Shown piece by piece: positions 17,046 to 26,033 of a stretch of 64,000 nt of DNA. The DNA is taken from the NCBI RefSeq assembly GCF_003595175.1, contig NZ_CP032419.1:2666001-2730000 (forward strand), written 5' to 3'. The position numbers and the translations under genes are program-made. The notes beneath the pieces are model-generated. The model saw only the letters and a program-made list of their open reading frames with translations. It did no database searches and had not been told where the DNA came from. Position 1 is the first letter of the stretch, and the number at the start of each line of letters is the position of its first letter. This stretch comes from Pseudomonas cavernae. Lineage in GTDB: Bacteria; Pseudomonadota; Gammaproteobacteria; Pseudomonadales; Pseudomonadaceae.

Positions 17046-19223
17046 TCAGAACCGGTAGTTGGCACTCACTTCCAGGGTCCGTGGTGCACCCGGGGTGATC
17101 AGGTCGACCGAGCCGTGGGCGGAGGCGTAGTACTCCTTGTCGGTCAGGTTGGTCAGCCGCAGGGCGGCGTCCCAGGTCGGTTCGTTGTACAGCAGGGCGG
17201 CGTCGAAGGTGGTATAGCCGGGCATCACCACGTTGTTGTCCAGCGCGGTGAAGCGCTCGTCGACGTAGTTGGCGCCCATGCCCAGCCGCCAGCGCGGGGC
17301 CAGGCTGCGAACCAGCCAGAGGTTGGCGCTGTTGCGCGGGGTGAGGGTCGGTGTCTGGCCTTCGTTGGGCACGCCGTTGGTCTTGCTGTTGGACTTGGTG
17401 ATCTCGGCGTCTAGGTAGGCGTAGCCGCCGTAGACCTGCCACTTGTCGCTGAGCTGGCCGCTAACCGTGGCCTCGAAGCCGTCGGTGCGCTGCTCGCCGG
17501 CGAGCACCGTGAGGTTGGGGTTGGCCGGGTCAGCGGTCTTCATGTTGGTGCGCTCCAGGCGGAACACCGCGGCGGTCACCGACAGGCGGCTGTCCAGGAA
17601 GTCCCACTTGGCGCCCAGCTCGTAGTTGGTGGTCTCTTCCGGCTCCAGGTGCTGGTTGCTCGGCGCCAGGGCGAACACTTCGCCGGACGGCTGGTAGCCG
17701 CGGCTCACCGACACGTAGTAGGACTGCACCTGGTCCGGCTGGTAGACCAGGCCGGCGCGCGGGCTCCAGGTCTTGTCGGTGCGGTCGAGGTCGACATTCT
17801 GCACGCGCTCGTCGTCGTACTCCTGGCCGAAGATGTCGTAGCGCACGCCGAGCAGGGCCTTCCACTGCGGGGCCAGCTCGACCAGGTCCTGTACGTAGAA
17901 GCCGGCGGTGTCCTGCAGGTTGGTGCCTACGGTGCGTGGTCCGACGGCGTGCTCCGGCACCGGCACCAGGCCGTCGCGGAACACCGGCACTTGGGCCACG
18001 TTGTTCTGGTTGACGGACCGCTGGTGCTTGTCCTGGTGGCCCAGCTCCACGCCGTAGAGCAGGTTGTGCGCCATGCCGGCGAGCTGCGCCTGCTGCTTGA
18101 GCTCGGTCTGGTTAAACACGCCATATTCGTCGCGGGCCACGTTGCCGCGGTTGAGCTTGACCAGCAGCTCACCGTTCGGCGCGGTGACGAAGCGGGTCGC
18201 GCTGGAGTCGGCCAGGGTGTTGTTGCGGTCCAGATCGTAGTGGTAGTAGCGGGTGGCGTTGGTCAGGGTCAGATCGTCACTGATCCGGTAGTCGACGCCG
18301 GCGGTGAAGGTGAACACCTCGCTGCGCGCGTAGTCCTGGTCCGGGTCGCCGGAGCCGAAGCGCGTCTCGCGGTCGACGTCCACCGGGCGGTTGCCGACCG
18401 CCGATGCGGGCAGGCGGGCCGCTGCCGGCTGGTAGGCGGCGAGCTGGCCGGGGATGCCGAAGTCGATCAGCCGCTTGTCGTACAGGTAAGTGGCGCCGAG
18501 GTTCAGCTCGAGGTCGTCGGACAGGCGGAAGTAGGCCGAGGGCGCCAGGGCCTTGCGGTCGATGTAGCCGTCGTCGCGGAAGGTGTCGCTGTCCTCGAAG
18601 GCGCCGGTGACGCGGAACGCCTTGTCGCGCTGCTGGTCGTCAGCCCAGCCGGCATCGAACTGGGTGCGGCGCTGGCCTTCGCTGTCGAAGCTGACGCCGA
18701 CCTCTTGGCGCGGGGCGAAGGTGGGCTTCTTGCTGACGTTGTTGATCAGTCCGCCGGACGAGCCGCGGCCGTAGAGCACGGCGGCCGGGCCCTTGATCAC
18801 CTCGACCCGCTCGATGTTGGACAGGTCGCGGAAGTACAGGGCGTCGTCGCGCATGCCGTCGACGAAGATGTCGCCGATGGCGCTGAAGCCGCGGATGGTG
18901 ACCTGGTCGCGCTGGCCGTCGCCGTTGGACAGGCCGACGCCGGGCACGTTCTTCAGCACGTCTTCCAGCGACTGTGCGCCCTGGTCCTTGATCACGCTCT
19001 GCGGCACCACGTTGACCGTCTGCGGGATGTCGCGCAGCGGCGCGTCGATCTTCAGCGCGCTCTTGCTTTCGGTGGGCATGTAGCTTTGTTCTTCATATGC
19101 GCTGGTAACCGCAGTTGCCGGTATAGCCAAAGCTTCCTTGTTAGTTTCCGCCTGCACCGCTGGTATGACCAAAACACCCAGCATCGACAGCGATGCCGGG
19201 TTAATGCGCAATAAAGCCACCAT
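17046..19223 (-). CDS. TonB-dependent siderophore receptor (Fiu/PiuA-like)
   Basis: A 725-residue outer-membrane receptor. After a signal peptide (to about residue 26) comes the plug domain: PQTVNVVPQSVIKDQGAQSL, VTIRGFSAIGDIFVDGMRDD and RVEVIKGPAAVLYGRGSSGG, roughly residues 65-165. The 22-strand barrel ends in the aromatic residue of VSANYRF. There is no N-terminal signalling (STN) domain, so it does not work through a FecI/FecR-type cell-surface switch. The plug resembles catecholate-type receptors; the exact siderophore is unknown. The gene stands alone, with a weak Fur-like sequence upstream. Confidence 0.88.
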   Translation of the reverse strand: MVALLRINPASLSMLGVLVIPAVQAETNKEALAIPATAVTSAYEEQSYMPTESKSALKIDAPLRDIPQTVNVVPQSVIKDQGAQSLEDVLKNVPGVGLSNGDGQRDQVTIRGFSAIGDIFVDGMRDDALYFRDLSNIERVEVIKGPAAVLYGRGSSGGLINNVSKKPTFAPRQEVGVSFDSEGQRRTQFDAGWADDQQRDKAFRVTGAFEDSDTFRDDGYIDRKALAPSAYFRLSDDLELNLGATYLYDKRLIDFGIPGQLAAYQPAAARLPASAVGNRPVDVDRETRFGSGDPDQDYARSEVFTFTAGVDYRISDDLTLTNATRYYHYDLDRNNTLADSSATRFVTAPNGELLVKLNRGNVARDEYGVFNQTELKQQAQLAGMAHNLLYGVELGHQDKHQRSVNQNNVAQVPVFRDGLVPVPEHAVGPRTVGTNLQDTAGFYVQDLVELAPQWKALLGVRYDIFGQEYDDERVQNVDLDRTDKTWSPRAGLVYQPDQVQSYYVSVSRGYQPSGEVFALAPSNQHLEPEETTNYELGAKWDFLDSRLSVTAAVFRLERTNMKTADPANPNLTVLAGEQRTDGFEATVSGQLSDKWQVYGGYAYLDAEITKSNSKTNGVPNEGQTPTLTPRNSANLWLVRSLAPRWRLGMGANYVDERFTALDNNVVMPGYTTFDAALLYNEPTWDAALRLTNLTDKEYYASAHGSVDLITPGAPRTLEVSANYRF

Positions 19224-19246
19224 AAGCCCCTTATTATGAGTAAAGA

Positions 19247-19265
19247 GACAAATGATAACGTTTCT
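19247..19265. promoter_or_regulatory. Weak Fur-box-like site upstream of the receptor
   Basis: ACAAATGATAACGTTTCTG contains the core ATGATAA and matches the 19-bp Fur consensus at about 11 positions by eye. It lies 24-42 bp before the receptor start. Iron repression is expected for this family, but the site match is marginal. Confidence 0.3.
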
Positions 19266-19428
19266 GATTCGTGAATAAAACGTTTCGACTCAGATATTTG
19301 CCGTTTCCCAATGCCCCGGCAATAACGCCTCTCCTAAACGGCCGCCGGCACTCTGAGCAAACTGGCGCCGGTGCTGCTGGTGTCTGGGTTGGACCTCGCC
19401 TAAACCGGCGTGCAGACCGCCGGCGCAG

Positions 19429-19854
19429 GTGCCCAAGGGTGCCGCAGTTCAGCGTGGCGAGGTTCTCGGGGCTGCCATGGACGAGCGTGATATCCGGGAC
19501 GAACACCTGCTCGTCAAGCAGGCCAAGGCAGGGATGAAACGGCAGATTGAGATCATGGGGAGTTTCGAGGAAGGCAGGCCACAAGGGTCGCTCAACGCGC
19601 CTGGCGATAGCCGAAGATGGATCGCCGATGTCGATCGCAATGCTGCGTGGCCGTTTCGACAAGGCCAGACAGGTCGCCAGATACCCAAGGCAGACTTCCA
19701 GTTCCGCGCCCTGCGCGCGAAAGCCAGTACCGACAAGGCCGAATCGAGCGGCGATATCCTGCAGGCTCGGGATCAGCTAGGTCACACCACAGTGGTGATG
19801 ACCGAGCAGTAAATCCGCGAGAGGAAGGGTAAGAAAATCACTCTGACCCGCTGA
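19429..19854 (+). pseudogene. Tyrosine integrase C-terminal remnant with catalytic Tyr lost
   Basis: The frame reads DERDIRDEHLLVKQAKAGMK near its start and later FQFRALRAKASTDKAESSGD, DQLGHTTVVMTEQ, then TAA, then IRERKGKKITLTR and TGA. This is the C-terminal catalytic domain of a phage-type tyrosine recombinase, including the Arg of the RALRAKA box and the LGH box. The stop codon falls where the catalytic tyrosine is expected (LGHxxxxxTxxY). No start or N-terminal part is present. It points toward the 3' end of tRNA-Leu 70 bp away, the usual place for an integrase next to its attachment site. Confidence 0.75.
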
Positions 19855-19924
19855 GTTGCGGACCAAAGCCAGAATTGCGGACCATCGCCGGAAGGCGTTG
19901 AATTGTTGAAACTCGCATAAATAG

Positions 19925-20011
19925 TGGTGCCCGAAGCCGGACTCGAACCGGCATGACCTTTCGATCGAGAGATTTTAAGTCTCCTGCGTCTACCGATTTC
20001 GCCATTCGGGC
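19925..20011 (-). tRNA. tRNA-Leu (anticodon TAA)
   Basis: An 87-nt class II tRNA. Acceptor arms GCCCGAA and TTCGGGC pair, the CCA end is encoded, the T-arm GGTTCGAGTCC is present, and the anticodon loop reads CTTAAAA (TAA, Leu). It has the long variable arm of tRNA-Leu. It is the last tRNA of the cluster, separated from tRNA-Cys by a terminator. Confidence 0.93.
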
Positions 20012-20113
20012 AGTAGCGCGATACATCGCTGAAGTGAAACAGCCTTCGCTCGATGAGCGCAGGAATATATACAGCCAGAGCCTCTAGGTGCAAGTTTCTA
20101 GCGCCGTCCAGAC

Positions 20114-20150
20114 AAACAAAAAGCCCCGTAAATCAATGATCTACGGGGCT
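20114..20150 (-). terminator. Terminator after tRNA-Cys
   Basis: On the minus strand, AGCCCCGTAGATCATTGATT followed by TACGGGGCTTTTTG forms a strong stem with a T-run. It ends the pgsA/tRNA-Gly/tRNA-Cys direction of transcription before tRNA-Leu. Confidence 0.8.
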
Positions 20151-20158
20151 CTCTATAA

Positions 20159-20232
20159 TGGAGGCCGATGTCGGAATCGAACCGGCGTACACGGATTTGC
20201 AATCCGCTGCATGACCACTCTGCCAACCGGCC
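20159..20232 (-). tRNA. tRNA-Cys (anticodon GCA)
   Basis: A 74-nt tRNA with acceptor GGCCGGT/ATCGGCC, an encoded CCA end and an anticodon loop containing TTGCAAA (GCA). T-loop GGTTCGATTCC is present. Confidence 0.95.
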
Positions 20233-20276
20233 TCAAAACGAAGACGCCGCAATCTGCGGCGCCAACGTCAACAAAT

Positions 20277-20352
<76 letters not shown>

Positions 20353-20419
20353 ATGTCTTGGTGACGGGCGCCATTCTATAGAATCCAAACGCCTCGTCAA
20401 CCCTTTGATTCAAAAAAGC

Positions 20420-20986
20420 TTATTTCTTTTCAACCGATGTGCTGAGGTGCGGCCAGGCGGCTAACAGGTATTGCAGCATGGACCATAAGGTCAGCCCGGC
20501 GGCGATGATCAGCAGCACATAACCCGACAGCACCCAGGCGTTCATTACCGCCGGATTAGCCAGCAGGATCACCAGGGCCAGCATCTGCGCAGCGGTTTTC
20601 CATTTACCCAGATTGGAGACGGCGACATGGGCACGGGCCCCCAACTCGGCCATCCACTCACGCAAAGCGGAAATGACAATCTCGCGGCCGATGATGATGG
20701 CTGCCGGCAAGGTCAGCCAGAAATTGGCATGTTCCTCGACCAACAGAACCAGCGCTACCGCCACCATCAGCTTGTCCGCCACCGGGTCGAGGAAGGCACC
20801 GAACGGCGTGCTCTGCTCCAGGCGGCGGGCCAAATAGCCATCGAGCCAGTCGGTGAACGCAGCCAAGCCGAACACTGCACTGGCCGCCAGATGGCTCCAA
20901 GGGAACGGTAAATAGAACAGTAGGATGAAGATGGGGATCAGCAGGACGCGCAGTACGGTTATTAGATTTGGGATATTCATCGGCAC
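20420..20986 (-). CDS. pgsA: CDP-diacylglycerol--glycerol-3-phosphate phosphatidyltransferase
   Basis: A 188-residue inner-membrane enzyme making phosphatidylglycerophosphate, the committed step to phosphatidylglycerol and cardiolipin. The CDP-alcohol phosphatidyltransferase motif D-G-x2-A-R-x8-G-x3-D-x3-D is visible as [20 protein letters not shown], then FLDPVADK, near residues 45-72. Several membrane helices follow. Start [14 protein letters not shown] aligns with E. coli MQFNIPTLL, which supports 20986 over the ATG two codons later. It follows uvrC with a short gap on the same strand. Confidence 0.95.
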   Translation of the reverse strand: MPMNIPNLITVLRVLLIPIFILLFYLPFPWSHLAASAVFGLAAFTDWLDGYLARRLEQSTPFGAFLDPVADKLMVAVALVLLVEEHANFWLTLPAAIIIGREIVISALREWMAELGARAHVAVSNLGKWKTAAQMLALVILLANPAVMNAWVLSGYVLLIIAAGLTLWSMLQYLLAAWPHLSTSVEKK

Positions 20987-21013
20987 GATTAGGCTGCGAG
21001 GTGTGCGGGCATT

Positions 21014-22837
21014 CTACTCGCTGTGCAGAGCGGCATAAATCGACTCTGCCAGCTTTTTACTGATGCCCGGTGCTTTGGCGATTTCTTCCATGCTAGCGCG
21101 CATCAATTCCTGCAACCCGCCGAAATGGTTGAGCAGTTCGCGGCGCCGCTTGGGCCCGACTCCGGCGACCTGCTCGAGACTTGAGGTCGTGCGTGCCTTG
21201 CCGCGTCGCGCGCGGTGGCCGGTAATGGCAAAACGGTGGGACTCATCGCGGATCTGCTGAATCAGATGCAGCGCCGGCGAGTGGCCCGGCAACGTGAACT
21301 CATGGGCGGCATCATTCAGATAAAGGGTTTCCAGGCCCGGCTTGCGCGTCACTCCCTTGGCCACCCCCAGCAGGATCAGTTCCGGCACCGCGAGCTCCTG
21401 CAGCACTTCTTGCGCCATCGCCAATTGGCCTTTGCCGCCATCCACCAGCAGGATGTCCGGTAACTTGCCCTCGCCGTCCTTGATCTTGCTGAACCGTCGA
21501 GCCAGCGCCTGGCGCATGGCCGCGTAGTCGTCGCCAGCCGTCACACCTTCGATGTTGTAGCGGCGGTAGTCGGACTTGAGCGGGCCTTCGGGACCGAACA
21601 CCACGCAGGAGGCCACGGTCGCCTCGCCACTGGAATGGCTGATGTCGAAACACTCCAGGCGCTGCGGTGGCTCGTCCAGATCCAGCGCTTCGGCCAAGGC
21701 ATCGAAACGTGCAGCCAGATGCTGCCGATTGGCCAGACGCGCAGCCAATGCCTGCTCGGCGTTGGTGACGGCCAGTTGTTGCCAGCGCGCCCGCGTACCT
21801 CGTACACGGTGTCTGATACTCAACTCGGCGCCGCGCAACTCGTGAATGGCGTCGATCAGGGCCGGGAAGTCTTCGTGCGCGACGTTGACGATCAGCTCGC
21901 CCGGCAGGTCGCGCTCATGGCTGCTCAGGTAATACTGGGCCAGGAAGGCCGCCAGCACCTCGTCGACCTCCTCTTCGATCGCCACCTGGGGAAAGAAATT
22001 CTTGCTGCCCAGCACCCGACCGCCACGCACGCTAATCAGATGCACACAGGCGCCACCGGGGCTGACCGTCGCGGCGACCACATCAACGTCGCCGGTACCG
22101 CCTTCCATGCTTTGCTGATCCTGTACTCGCCGCAGCAAGGCGATCTGATCGCGCAGCTCGGCGGCTCGCTCGAAATCGAGGCTCTGCGCGGCCCGCTCCA
22201 TGGCTGTCGACAGCTCTTCACTGAGGGCATTGCTGCGCCCCTCGAGGAACATCACCGAGTGACGCACATCCTCGGCATATTCCGCCGGCTCGACCAGGCC
22301 CACACATGGGCCTTTGCAGCGTTTGATCTGGTATTGCAGGCAGGGCCGGGTGCGGTTCTTGAAATAGCTGTCCTCGCATTGGCGCACCAGAAACGCCTTC
22401 TGCAGCAGGCTGAGACTTTCCCGAATTGCACCCGCGCTGGGATAAGGCCCGAAATACCGGCCCTTTTGCTTCTTCGCCCCGCGATGAATGCCCAGACGGG
22501 GATAGTCGCCATCGGAGAGAAACACGTAGGGATAAGACTTATCGTCCCGCAACAGGATGTTGTAGGGCGGCCGCCATTCCTTGATCAGCGTCTGCTCGAG
22601 CAGCAACGCTTCGGTTTCGTTGGCGGTGATGGTCGTCTCGACCTGGGAAATCTTGCCAACCAGTGCGGCGGTCTTGGGCGCCAAACCAGTCTTGCGGAAA
22701 TAGCTGGCCAGGCGTTTCTTCAGGTTCTTGGCTTTGCCGACATAGAGCAGTTTGCCGCCCAGATCGAACATGCGGTAAACGCCGGGACGGCTACTGCATG
22801 TGGCGATGAAGACACTGGAATCGAAGGAGTCGACCAT
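21014..22837 (-). CDS. uvrC: UvrABC excinuclease subunit C
   Basis: A 607-residue nuclease that makes both incisions in nucleotide excision repair. The N-terminal GIY-YIG domain ([31 protein letters not shown]) makes the 3' cut. The UvrB-interacting UVR region lies near residues 200-240, and the RNase-H-like domain for the 5' cut includes [16 protein letters not shown] and [11 protein letters not shown]. The C-terminal helix-hairpin-helix repeats are [13 protein letters not shown] and [13 protein letters not shown]. The start at 22837, one base after the gacA stop (TGAGATG), is preferred to the upstream in-frame codon, giving coupled translation with gacA. Confidence 0.96.
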   Translation of the reverse strand: MVDSFDSSVFIATCSSRPGVYRMFDLGGKLLYVGKAKNLKKRLASYFRKTGLAPKTAALVGKISQVETTITANETEALLLEQTLIKEWRPPYNILLRDDKSYPYVFLSDGDYPRLGIHRGAKKQKGRYFGPYPSAGAIRESLSLLQKAFLVRQCEDSYFKNRTRPCLQYQIKRCKGPCVGLVEPAEYAEDVRHSVMFLEGRSNALSEELSTAMERAAQSLDFERAAELRDQIALLRRVQDQQSMEGGTGDVDVVAATVSPGGACVHLISVRGGRVLGSKNFFPQVAIEEEVDEVLAAFLAQYYLSSHERDLPGELIVNVAHEDFPALIDAIHELRGAELSIRHRVRGTRARWQQLAVTNAEQALAARLANRQHLAARFDALAEALDLDEPPQRLECFDISHSSGEATVASCVVFGPEGPLKSDYRRYNIEGVTAGDDYAAMRQALARRFSKIKDGEGKLPDILLVDGGKGQLAMAQEVLQELAVPELILLGVAKGVTRKPGLETLYLNDAAHEFTLPGHSPALHLIQQIRDESHRFAITGHRARRGKARTTSSLEQVAGVGPKRRRELLNHFGGLQELMRASMEEIAKAPGISKKLAESIYAALHSE

Positions 22838-22838
22838 C

Positions 22839-23483
22839 TCAGCTGGTGGCGTCGACCATGCCGTGGCGCACTGCGAGCAGCGCAAGCTCCACATCGCTGG
22901 TGATCGCCAGCTTCTCGAAAATGCGATAGCGGTAAGTGTTCACCGTTTTCGGCGACAAGCAAAGCTTGTCAGAAATGCTCTGTACCTTCTGGCAGTCGGC
23001 GATCATCAGCGCGATCTGGATTTCCCGCTCGGAGAGCAAGTCAAAAGGCGAGCCATTGCTCTGCGGCTGGAATGGTTTCAACGCCAGTTGCTGAGCGATC
23101 TGGGGGCTGATGAAGCGCTGACCGGCGAACACCAGGCGAATGGCCTGGACCATCTCTTCCAGCGCCGCGCCCTTGGTCAAATAACCGGCGGCCCCGGCCT
23201 GCAGCAGGCGAGTGGGAAATGGATCGTCCTCACAGGCGGTGACGGCGATGACCTTGAGGTCCGGATGGCTGCGCAGCAGTTTGCGGGTTGCTTCCAGGCC
23301 GCCGATGCCAGGCATCTTGATGTCCATCAGCACCACATCTGGCTTGAGCTCACGGGCTTTCTTCAGGGCTTCCTCGCCGCAATCAGCCTGGCCAATGACT
23401 TGCAGGCCATCGATGTCGGCAAGCATGCGCGTGATGCCGGTACGAACCAGATCGTGGTCATCGACCACTAGGACCCTAATCAA
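22839..23483 (-). CDS. gacA: Response regulator GacA/UvrY
   Basis: A 214-residue NarL/LuxR-type response regulator. The receiver domain has the acidic pair in [13 protein letters not shown], the phosphorylation site in [13 protein letters not shown] (about residue 54) and a conserved Thr in [10 protein letters not shown]. The LuxR helix-turn-helix reads [20 protein letters not shown] and [18 protein letters not shown]. Phosphorylated by GacS, GacA turns on small RNAs that titrate RsmA/CsrA, controlling secondary metabolism and virulence traits. It is followed directly by uvrC, the conserved uvrY-uvrC arrangement. Confidence 0.96.
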   Translation of the reverse strand: MIRVLVVDDHDLVRTGITRMLADIDGLQVIGQADCGEEALKKARELKPDVVLMDIKMPGIGGLEATRKLLRSHPDLKVIAVTACEDDPFPTRLLQAGAAGYLTKGAALEEMVQAIRLVFAGQRFISPQIAQQLALKPFQPQSNGSPFDLLSEREIQIALMIADCQKVQSISDKLCLSPKTVNTYRYRIFEKLAITSDVELALLAVRHGMVDATS

Positions 23484-23645
23484 ACGACACCTCTTCGCAG
23501 GTCAAAGCCGCTCCCTGCAGCGGTCTTATTGGTTGTCGGCCACCTTATCAAAAACTCAAGGCCGCACCTAGCTTGACGAATGAAAGTCAAACTGCAAGCG
23601 CCAAAGTTCAGGCTTTCGGGGAGAGATCGGAGATCAGGAAGAGGA

Positions 23646-23735
23646 TGGCGGAAGCGGTGAGATTCGAACTCACGGACCTGTTACAGTCGACGGTTTTCAA
23701 GACCGTTGCCTTAAACCACTCGGCCACACTTCCGC
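23646..23735 (-). tRNA. tRNA-Ser (anticodon TGA)
   Basis: A 90-nt class II tRNA with acceptor GCGGAAG/CTTCCGC, an encoded CCA end, anticodon loop CTTGAAA (TGA), a long variable arm and T-loop GAGTTCGAATCTC. It stands alone between gacA and the Bax-inhibitor gene. Confidence 0.94.
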
Positions 23736-23867
23736 ATAAGCGCGGGGCCGCAATATTACCGGAACGAAATACACTGTCAAACTCTCAACATTCGCAGCGC
23801 CAGAGCCTCTGTTATGCTTTCAGACGACTGCGGTCACGGAACCCTTAGCCCGAGTAGGAGTGTTGCC

Positions 23868-24536
23868 ATGCACGAACAAGATTACGCCCTCAACCATACG
23901 CAGGTTGCGCAGCTCGAAGTCAGCCGCGTGCTGCGCAACACCTACGGCCTGCTGGCCCTGACCCTGGCGTTCAGCGGTGTGATGGCTTACGTCGCGCAGC
24001 AGATGAATGTTCGCCACATCAATATTTTCGTATTGCTGGCGGGCTTCTATGGCCTGTTCTTCCTGACCACCAAGCTGCGCAACTCGGCCTGGGGTCTGCT
24101 GAGCACCTTCGCCCTGACCGGCTTCATGGGCTTCACTCTCGGACCGATCCTCAACCGCTACTTGGGTATGCAAGGCGGTGCCGAAGTCGTCAGTTCGGCC
24201 TTCGCCATGACCGCCCTGGTCTTCTGCGGCCTGTCAGCCTATGTGCTGACTACCCGCAAGGACATGAGCTTTCTCAGCGGCTTTATCACCGCCGGCTTCT
24301 TCGTCCTGCTCGGCGCGGTGCTGGTCAGCCTGTTCTTCCAGATCAGCGGCCTGCAACTGGCGATCAGCGCCGGTTTCGTGCTGTTCTCCTCGGCGTGCAT
24401 CCTGTTCCAGACCAGCGCGATCATTCACGGCGGCGAGCGCAACTACATCATGGCGACCATCAGCCTGTACGTGTCGATCTACAACCTGTTCGTCAGCCTG
24501 CTGCAGCTGTTCGGCATCATGGGTAGCGACGACTGA
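23868..24536 (+). CDS. Bax inhibitor-1/YccA family membrane protein
   Basis: A 222-residue protein with about seven membrane helices. It starts MHEQDYALNHTQVAQLEVSR and has the family phrases TLAFSGVMAYVAQQM and SLYVSIYNLFVSLLQLFGI. YccA, the E. coli relative, binds the FtsH protease and slows its turnover of membrane proteins; others in the family leak calcium. The start at 23868 is chosen because a GTAGGAG site precedes it; the longer reading adds non-homologous residues. It ends at a strong terminator. Confidence 0.9.
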   Translation: MHEQDYALNHTQVAQLEVSRVLRNTYGLLALTLAFSGVMAYVAQQMNVRHINIFVLLAGFYGLFFLTTKLRNSAWGLLSTFALTGFMGFTLGPILNRYLGMQGGAEVVSSAFAMTALVFCGLSAYVLTTRKDMSFLSGFITAGFFVLLGAVLVSLFFQISGLQLAISAGFVLFSSACILFQTSAIIHGGERNYIMATISLYVSIYNLFVSLLQLFGIMGSDD

Positions 24537-24553
24537 TCTGTAATGCCTCGATC

Positions 24554-24576
24554 AAGCCCGCTTCGGCGGGCTTTTT
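24554..24576 (+). terminator. Terminator after the Bax-inhibitor gene
   Basis: AAGCCCGC-TTCG-GCGGGCTTTTT, a very stable UUCG-looped hairpin with a T-run, 18 bp past the stop. Confidence 0.88.
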
Positions 24577-24647
24577 CATGCCTGCCGCGAGCATCTTGGC
24601 CGTGCAGGCCGTATCATTTCGGCAGATTCAACCCGCGCAGGTAAGCC

Positions 24648-25040
24648 ATGAAGTTCGCCATCGCCCTCTTCTCTCCGCCCCATGCCCCCTCTTCACGGCG
24701 CGCCCTGCGTTTCGCCCAGTCTGTGCTCGCCGGTGGCCACGAGATTGTGCGGCTGTTCTTCTATCAGGATGGGGTGCACAGCGCGTCGGCCAACGTCGTC
24801 GCGCCACAGGATGAGCTGGATAGCGCGGCCGAGTGGACGGCCTTCGTCCGCGAACAGCAACTCGACGGCGTGGTCTGCATCGCCGCGGCCCTGCGCCGCG
24901 GCATTCTGAATGAAGAAGAAGCACGACGTTATGAGCGTGCCGCCGCGAATTTGGCCCAGCCGTGGGAACTGTCCGGCCTGGGACAGTTGCATGAGGCGAC
25001 ACAGGTCGCCGACCGCCTGATTTGTTTCGGAGGGGCGTGA
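24648..25040 (+). CDS. tusD: Sulfurtransferase complex subunit TusD
   Basis: A 130-residue DsrE-fold protein starting MKFAIALFSPPHAPSSRRAL. It carries the conserved cysteine in DGVVCIAAALRRGI near residue 78, the persulfide carrier of the TusBCD complex. It takes sulfur from TusA and passes it to TusE for 2-thiouridine formation at tRNA position 34. It is the first gene of the tight tusDCBE-ybiB operon and directly follows the terminator of the preceding gene. Confidence 0.93.
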   Translation: MKFAIALFSPPHAPSSRRALRFAQSVLAGGHEIVRLFFYQDGVHSASANVVAPQDELDSAAEWTAFVREQQLDGVVCIAAALRRGILNEEEARRYERAAANLAQPWELSGLGQLHEATQVADRLICFGGA

Positions 25041-25042
25041 AG

Positions 25043-25402
25043 ATGGCCAAGTCGCTACTGATCATCACGCGCCAGGCGCCTTGGGCAGGGCCCAGCGCTC
25101 GCGAAGCACTGGATATTGCCCTGGCCGGCGGCGCCTTCGACCTGCCGATCGGCCTGTTGTTTCTCGATGACGGCGTGTTCCAACTGGTCCGCCATCAGCA
25201 ATCCGCCGCGCTGCAGCAGAAAGACCTGACCGCCAACCTGCAGGCCCTGCCATTGTTCGGCATCGAGTCGCTGTACGCCTCCAGCCGCAGCCTGGATGAG
25301 CGCGGTCTGCACACCGAAGCACTGAGTCTGCCGGTGCAGAGCCTGGATGACACCGCGCTCAGCGCGCTTATCGACCAATACGACCAAGTGATCACCCTCT
25401 GA
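25043..25402 (+). CDS. tusC: Sulfurtransferase complex subunit TusC
   Basis: A 119-residue DsrF-type subunit starting MAKSLLIITRQAPWAGPSAR, with the typical LDIALAGGAFDLPIGLLFLD. Start at 25043 is two bases after the tusD stop and preceded by GGAGGGG; it matches the family start better than the longer reading. It forms the heterohexamer with TusB and TusD. Confidence 0.92.
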   Translation: MAKSLLIITRQAPWAGPSAREALDIALAGGAFDLPIGLLFLDDGVFQLVRHQQSAALQQKDLTANLQALPLFGIESLYASSRSLDERGLHTEALSLPVQSLDDTALSALIDQYDQVITL

Positions 25403-25701
25403 TGGCCACCCTGCACATCCTTTCCCACTCGCCGTTCAGCGACAGCCGCCTGAGCAGCTGCCTGCGCCTGCTGGGCGCCCATGACGGCCTGCTCTTGAGC
25501 GGCGATGCCGTCTATGCCCTGCAGCCCGGTAGCGCGCAACGACAAGCGCTGGAGCTGATGCCTGACAGCATCGCTCTGTTCGCCCTCGATGAAGACCTGC
25601 AGGCTCGCGCCCTGCAAGCGCCAGCACGCCTGCAGGCGGTTGACTATGCCGCCTTCGTCGAGCTCTGTACCCGCTTCGATAAGGTCAATAGCTGGCTATG
25701 A
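25402..25701 (+). CDS. tusB: Sulfurtransferase complex subunit TusB
   Basis: A 99-residue DsrH-type protein starting MATLHILSHSPFSDSRLSSC. Typical middle: GDGLLLSGDAVYAL-like phrase HDGLLLSGDAVYAL. Start overlaps the tusC stop (TGATG). It is the smallest subunit of TusBCD; its catalytic role is minor. Confidence 0.9.
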   Translation: MATLHILSHSPFSDSRLSSCLRLLGAHDGLLLSGDAVYALQPGSAQRQALELMPDSIALFALDEDLQARALQAPARLQAVDYAAFVELCTRFDKVNSWL

Positions 25702-26033
25702 CTGCGCTCCAACTCGGCGACCGCAAGATCGCCCTGGACAAAGATGGCTACCTGGCCGACCTCAACGACTGGTCGCCCAGCGTGGCCGAAGCCTTGGCGG
25801 CGCAGGAAGAATTGGTGCTCAGCGACGCGCATTGGGAAATCCTCCAGCTGCTGCGCGCGTTTTATGCCGAATTCCAGCTCTCGCCGGCGACGCGACCGCT
25901 GATCAAATACGTCGCAATGAGGCTCGGTCCGGAGAAAGGCAACAGCCTCAACCTCAACCGCCTGTTCAAGGGCACTCCCGCCAAACTCGCCGCCAAGCTG
26001 GCAGGCCTGCCGAAACCGACTAATTGCCTATGA
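25698..26033 (+). CDS. tusE: Sulfur relay protein TusE (DsrC family)
   Basis: A 111-residue DsrC-family protein. It has the conserved D-x-D-G-Y-L segment (ALDKDGYLADLNDWSPSVAE), RPLIKYVAMRLG, and the sulfur-carrying cysteine as the penultimate residue (PTNCL). TusE receives the persulfide from TusD and delivers it to MnmA, which is also in this window at 44 kb. It overlaps tusB by 4 bp and ybiB by 4 bp. Confidence 0.94.
   Translation: MTALQLGDRKIALDKDGYLADLNDWSPSVAEALAAQEELVLSDAHWEILQLLRAFYAEFQLSPATRPLIKYVAMRLGPEKGNSLNLNRLFKGTPAKLAAKLAGLPKPTNCL

Noticed and set aside
19234..19662. 142-residue minus-strand ORF opposite the integrase relic
   Set aside because: The plus-strand frame carries recognisable integrase motifs; this frame does not.
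19838..20026. Short ORF reading through tRNA-Leu
   Set aside because: The sequence is explained by the tRNA gene; translated tRNA often gives such ORFs.
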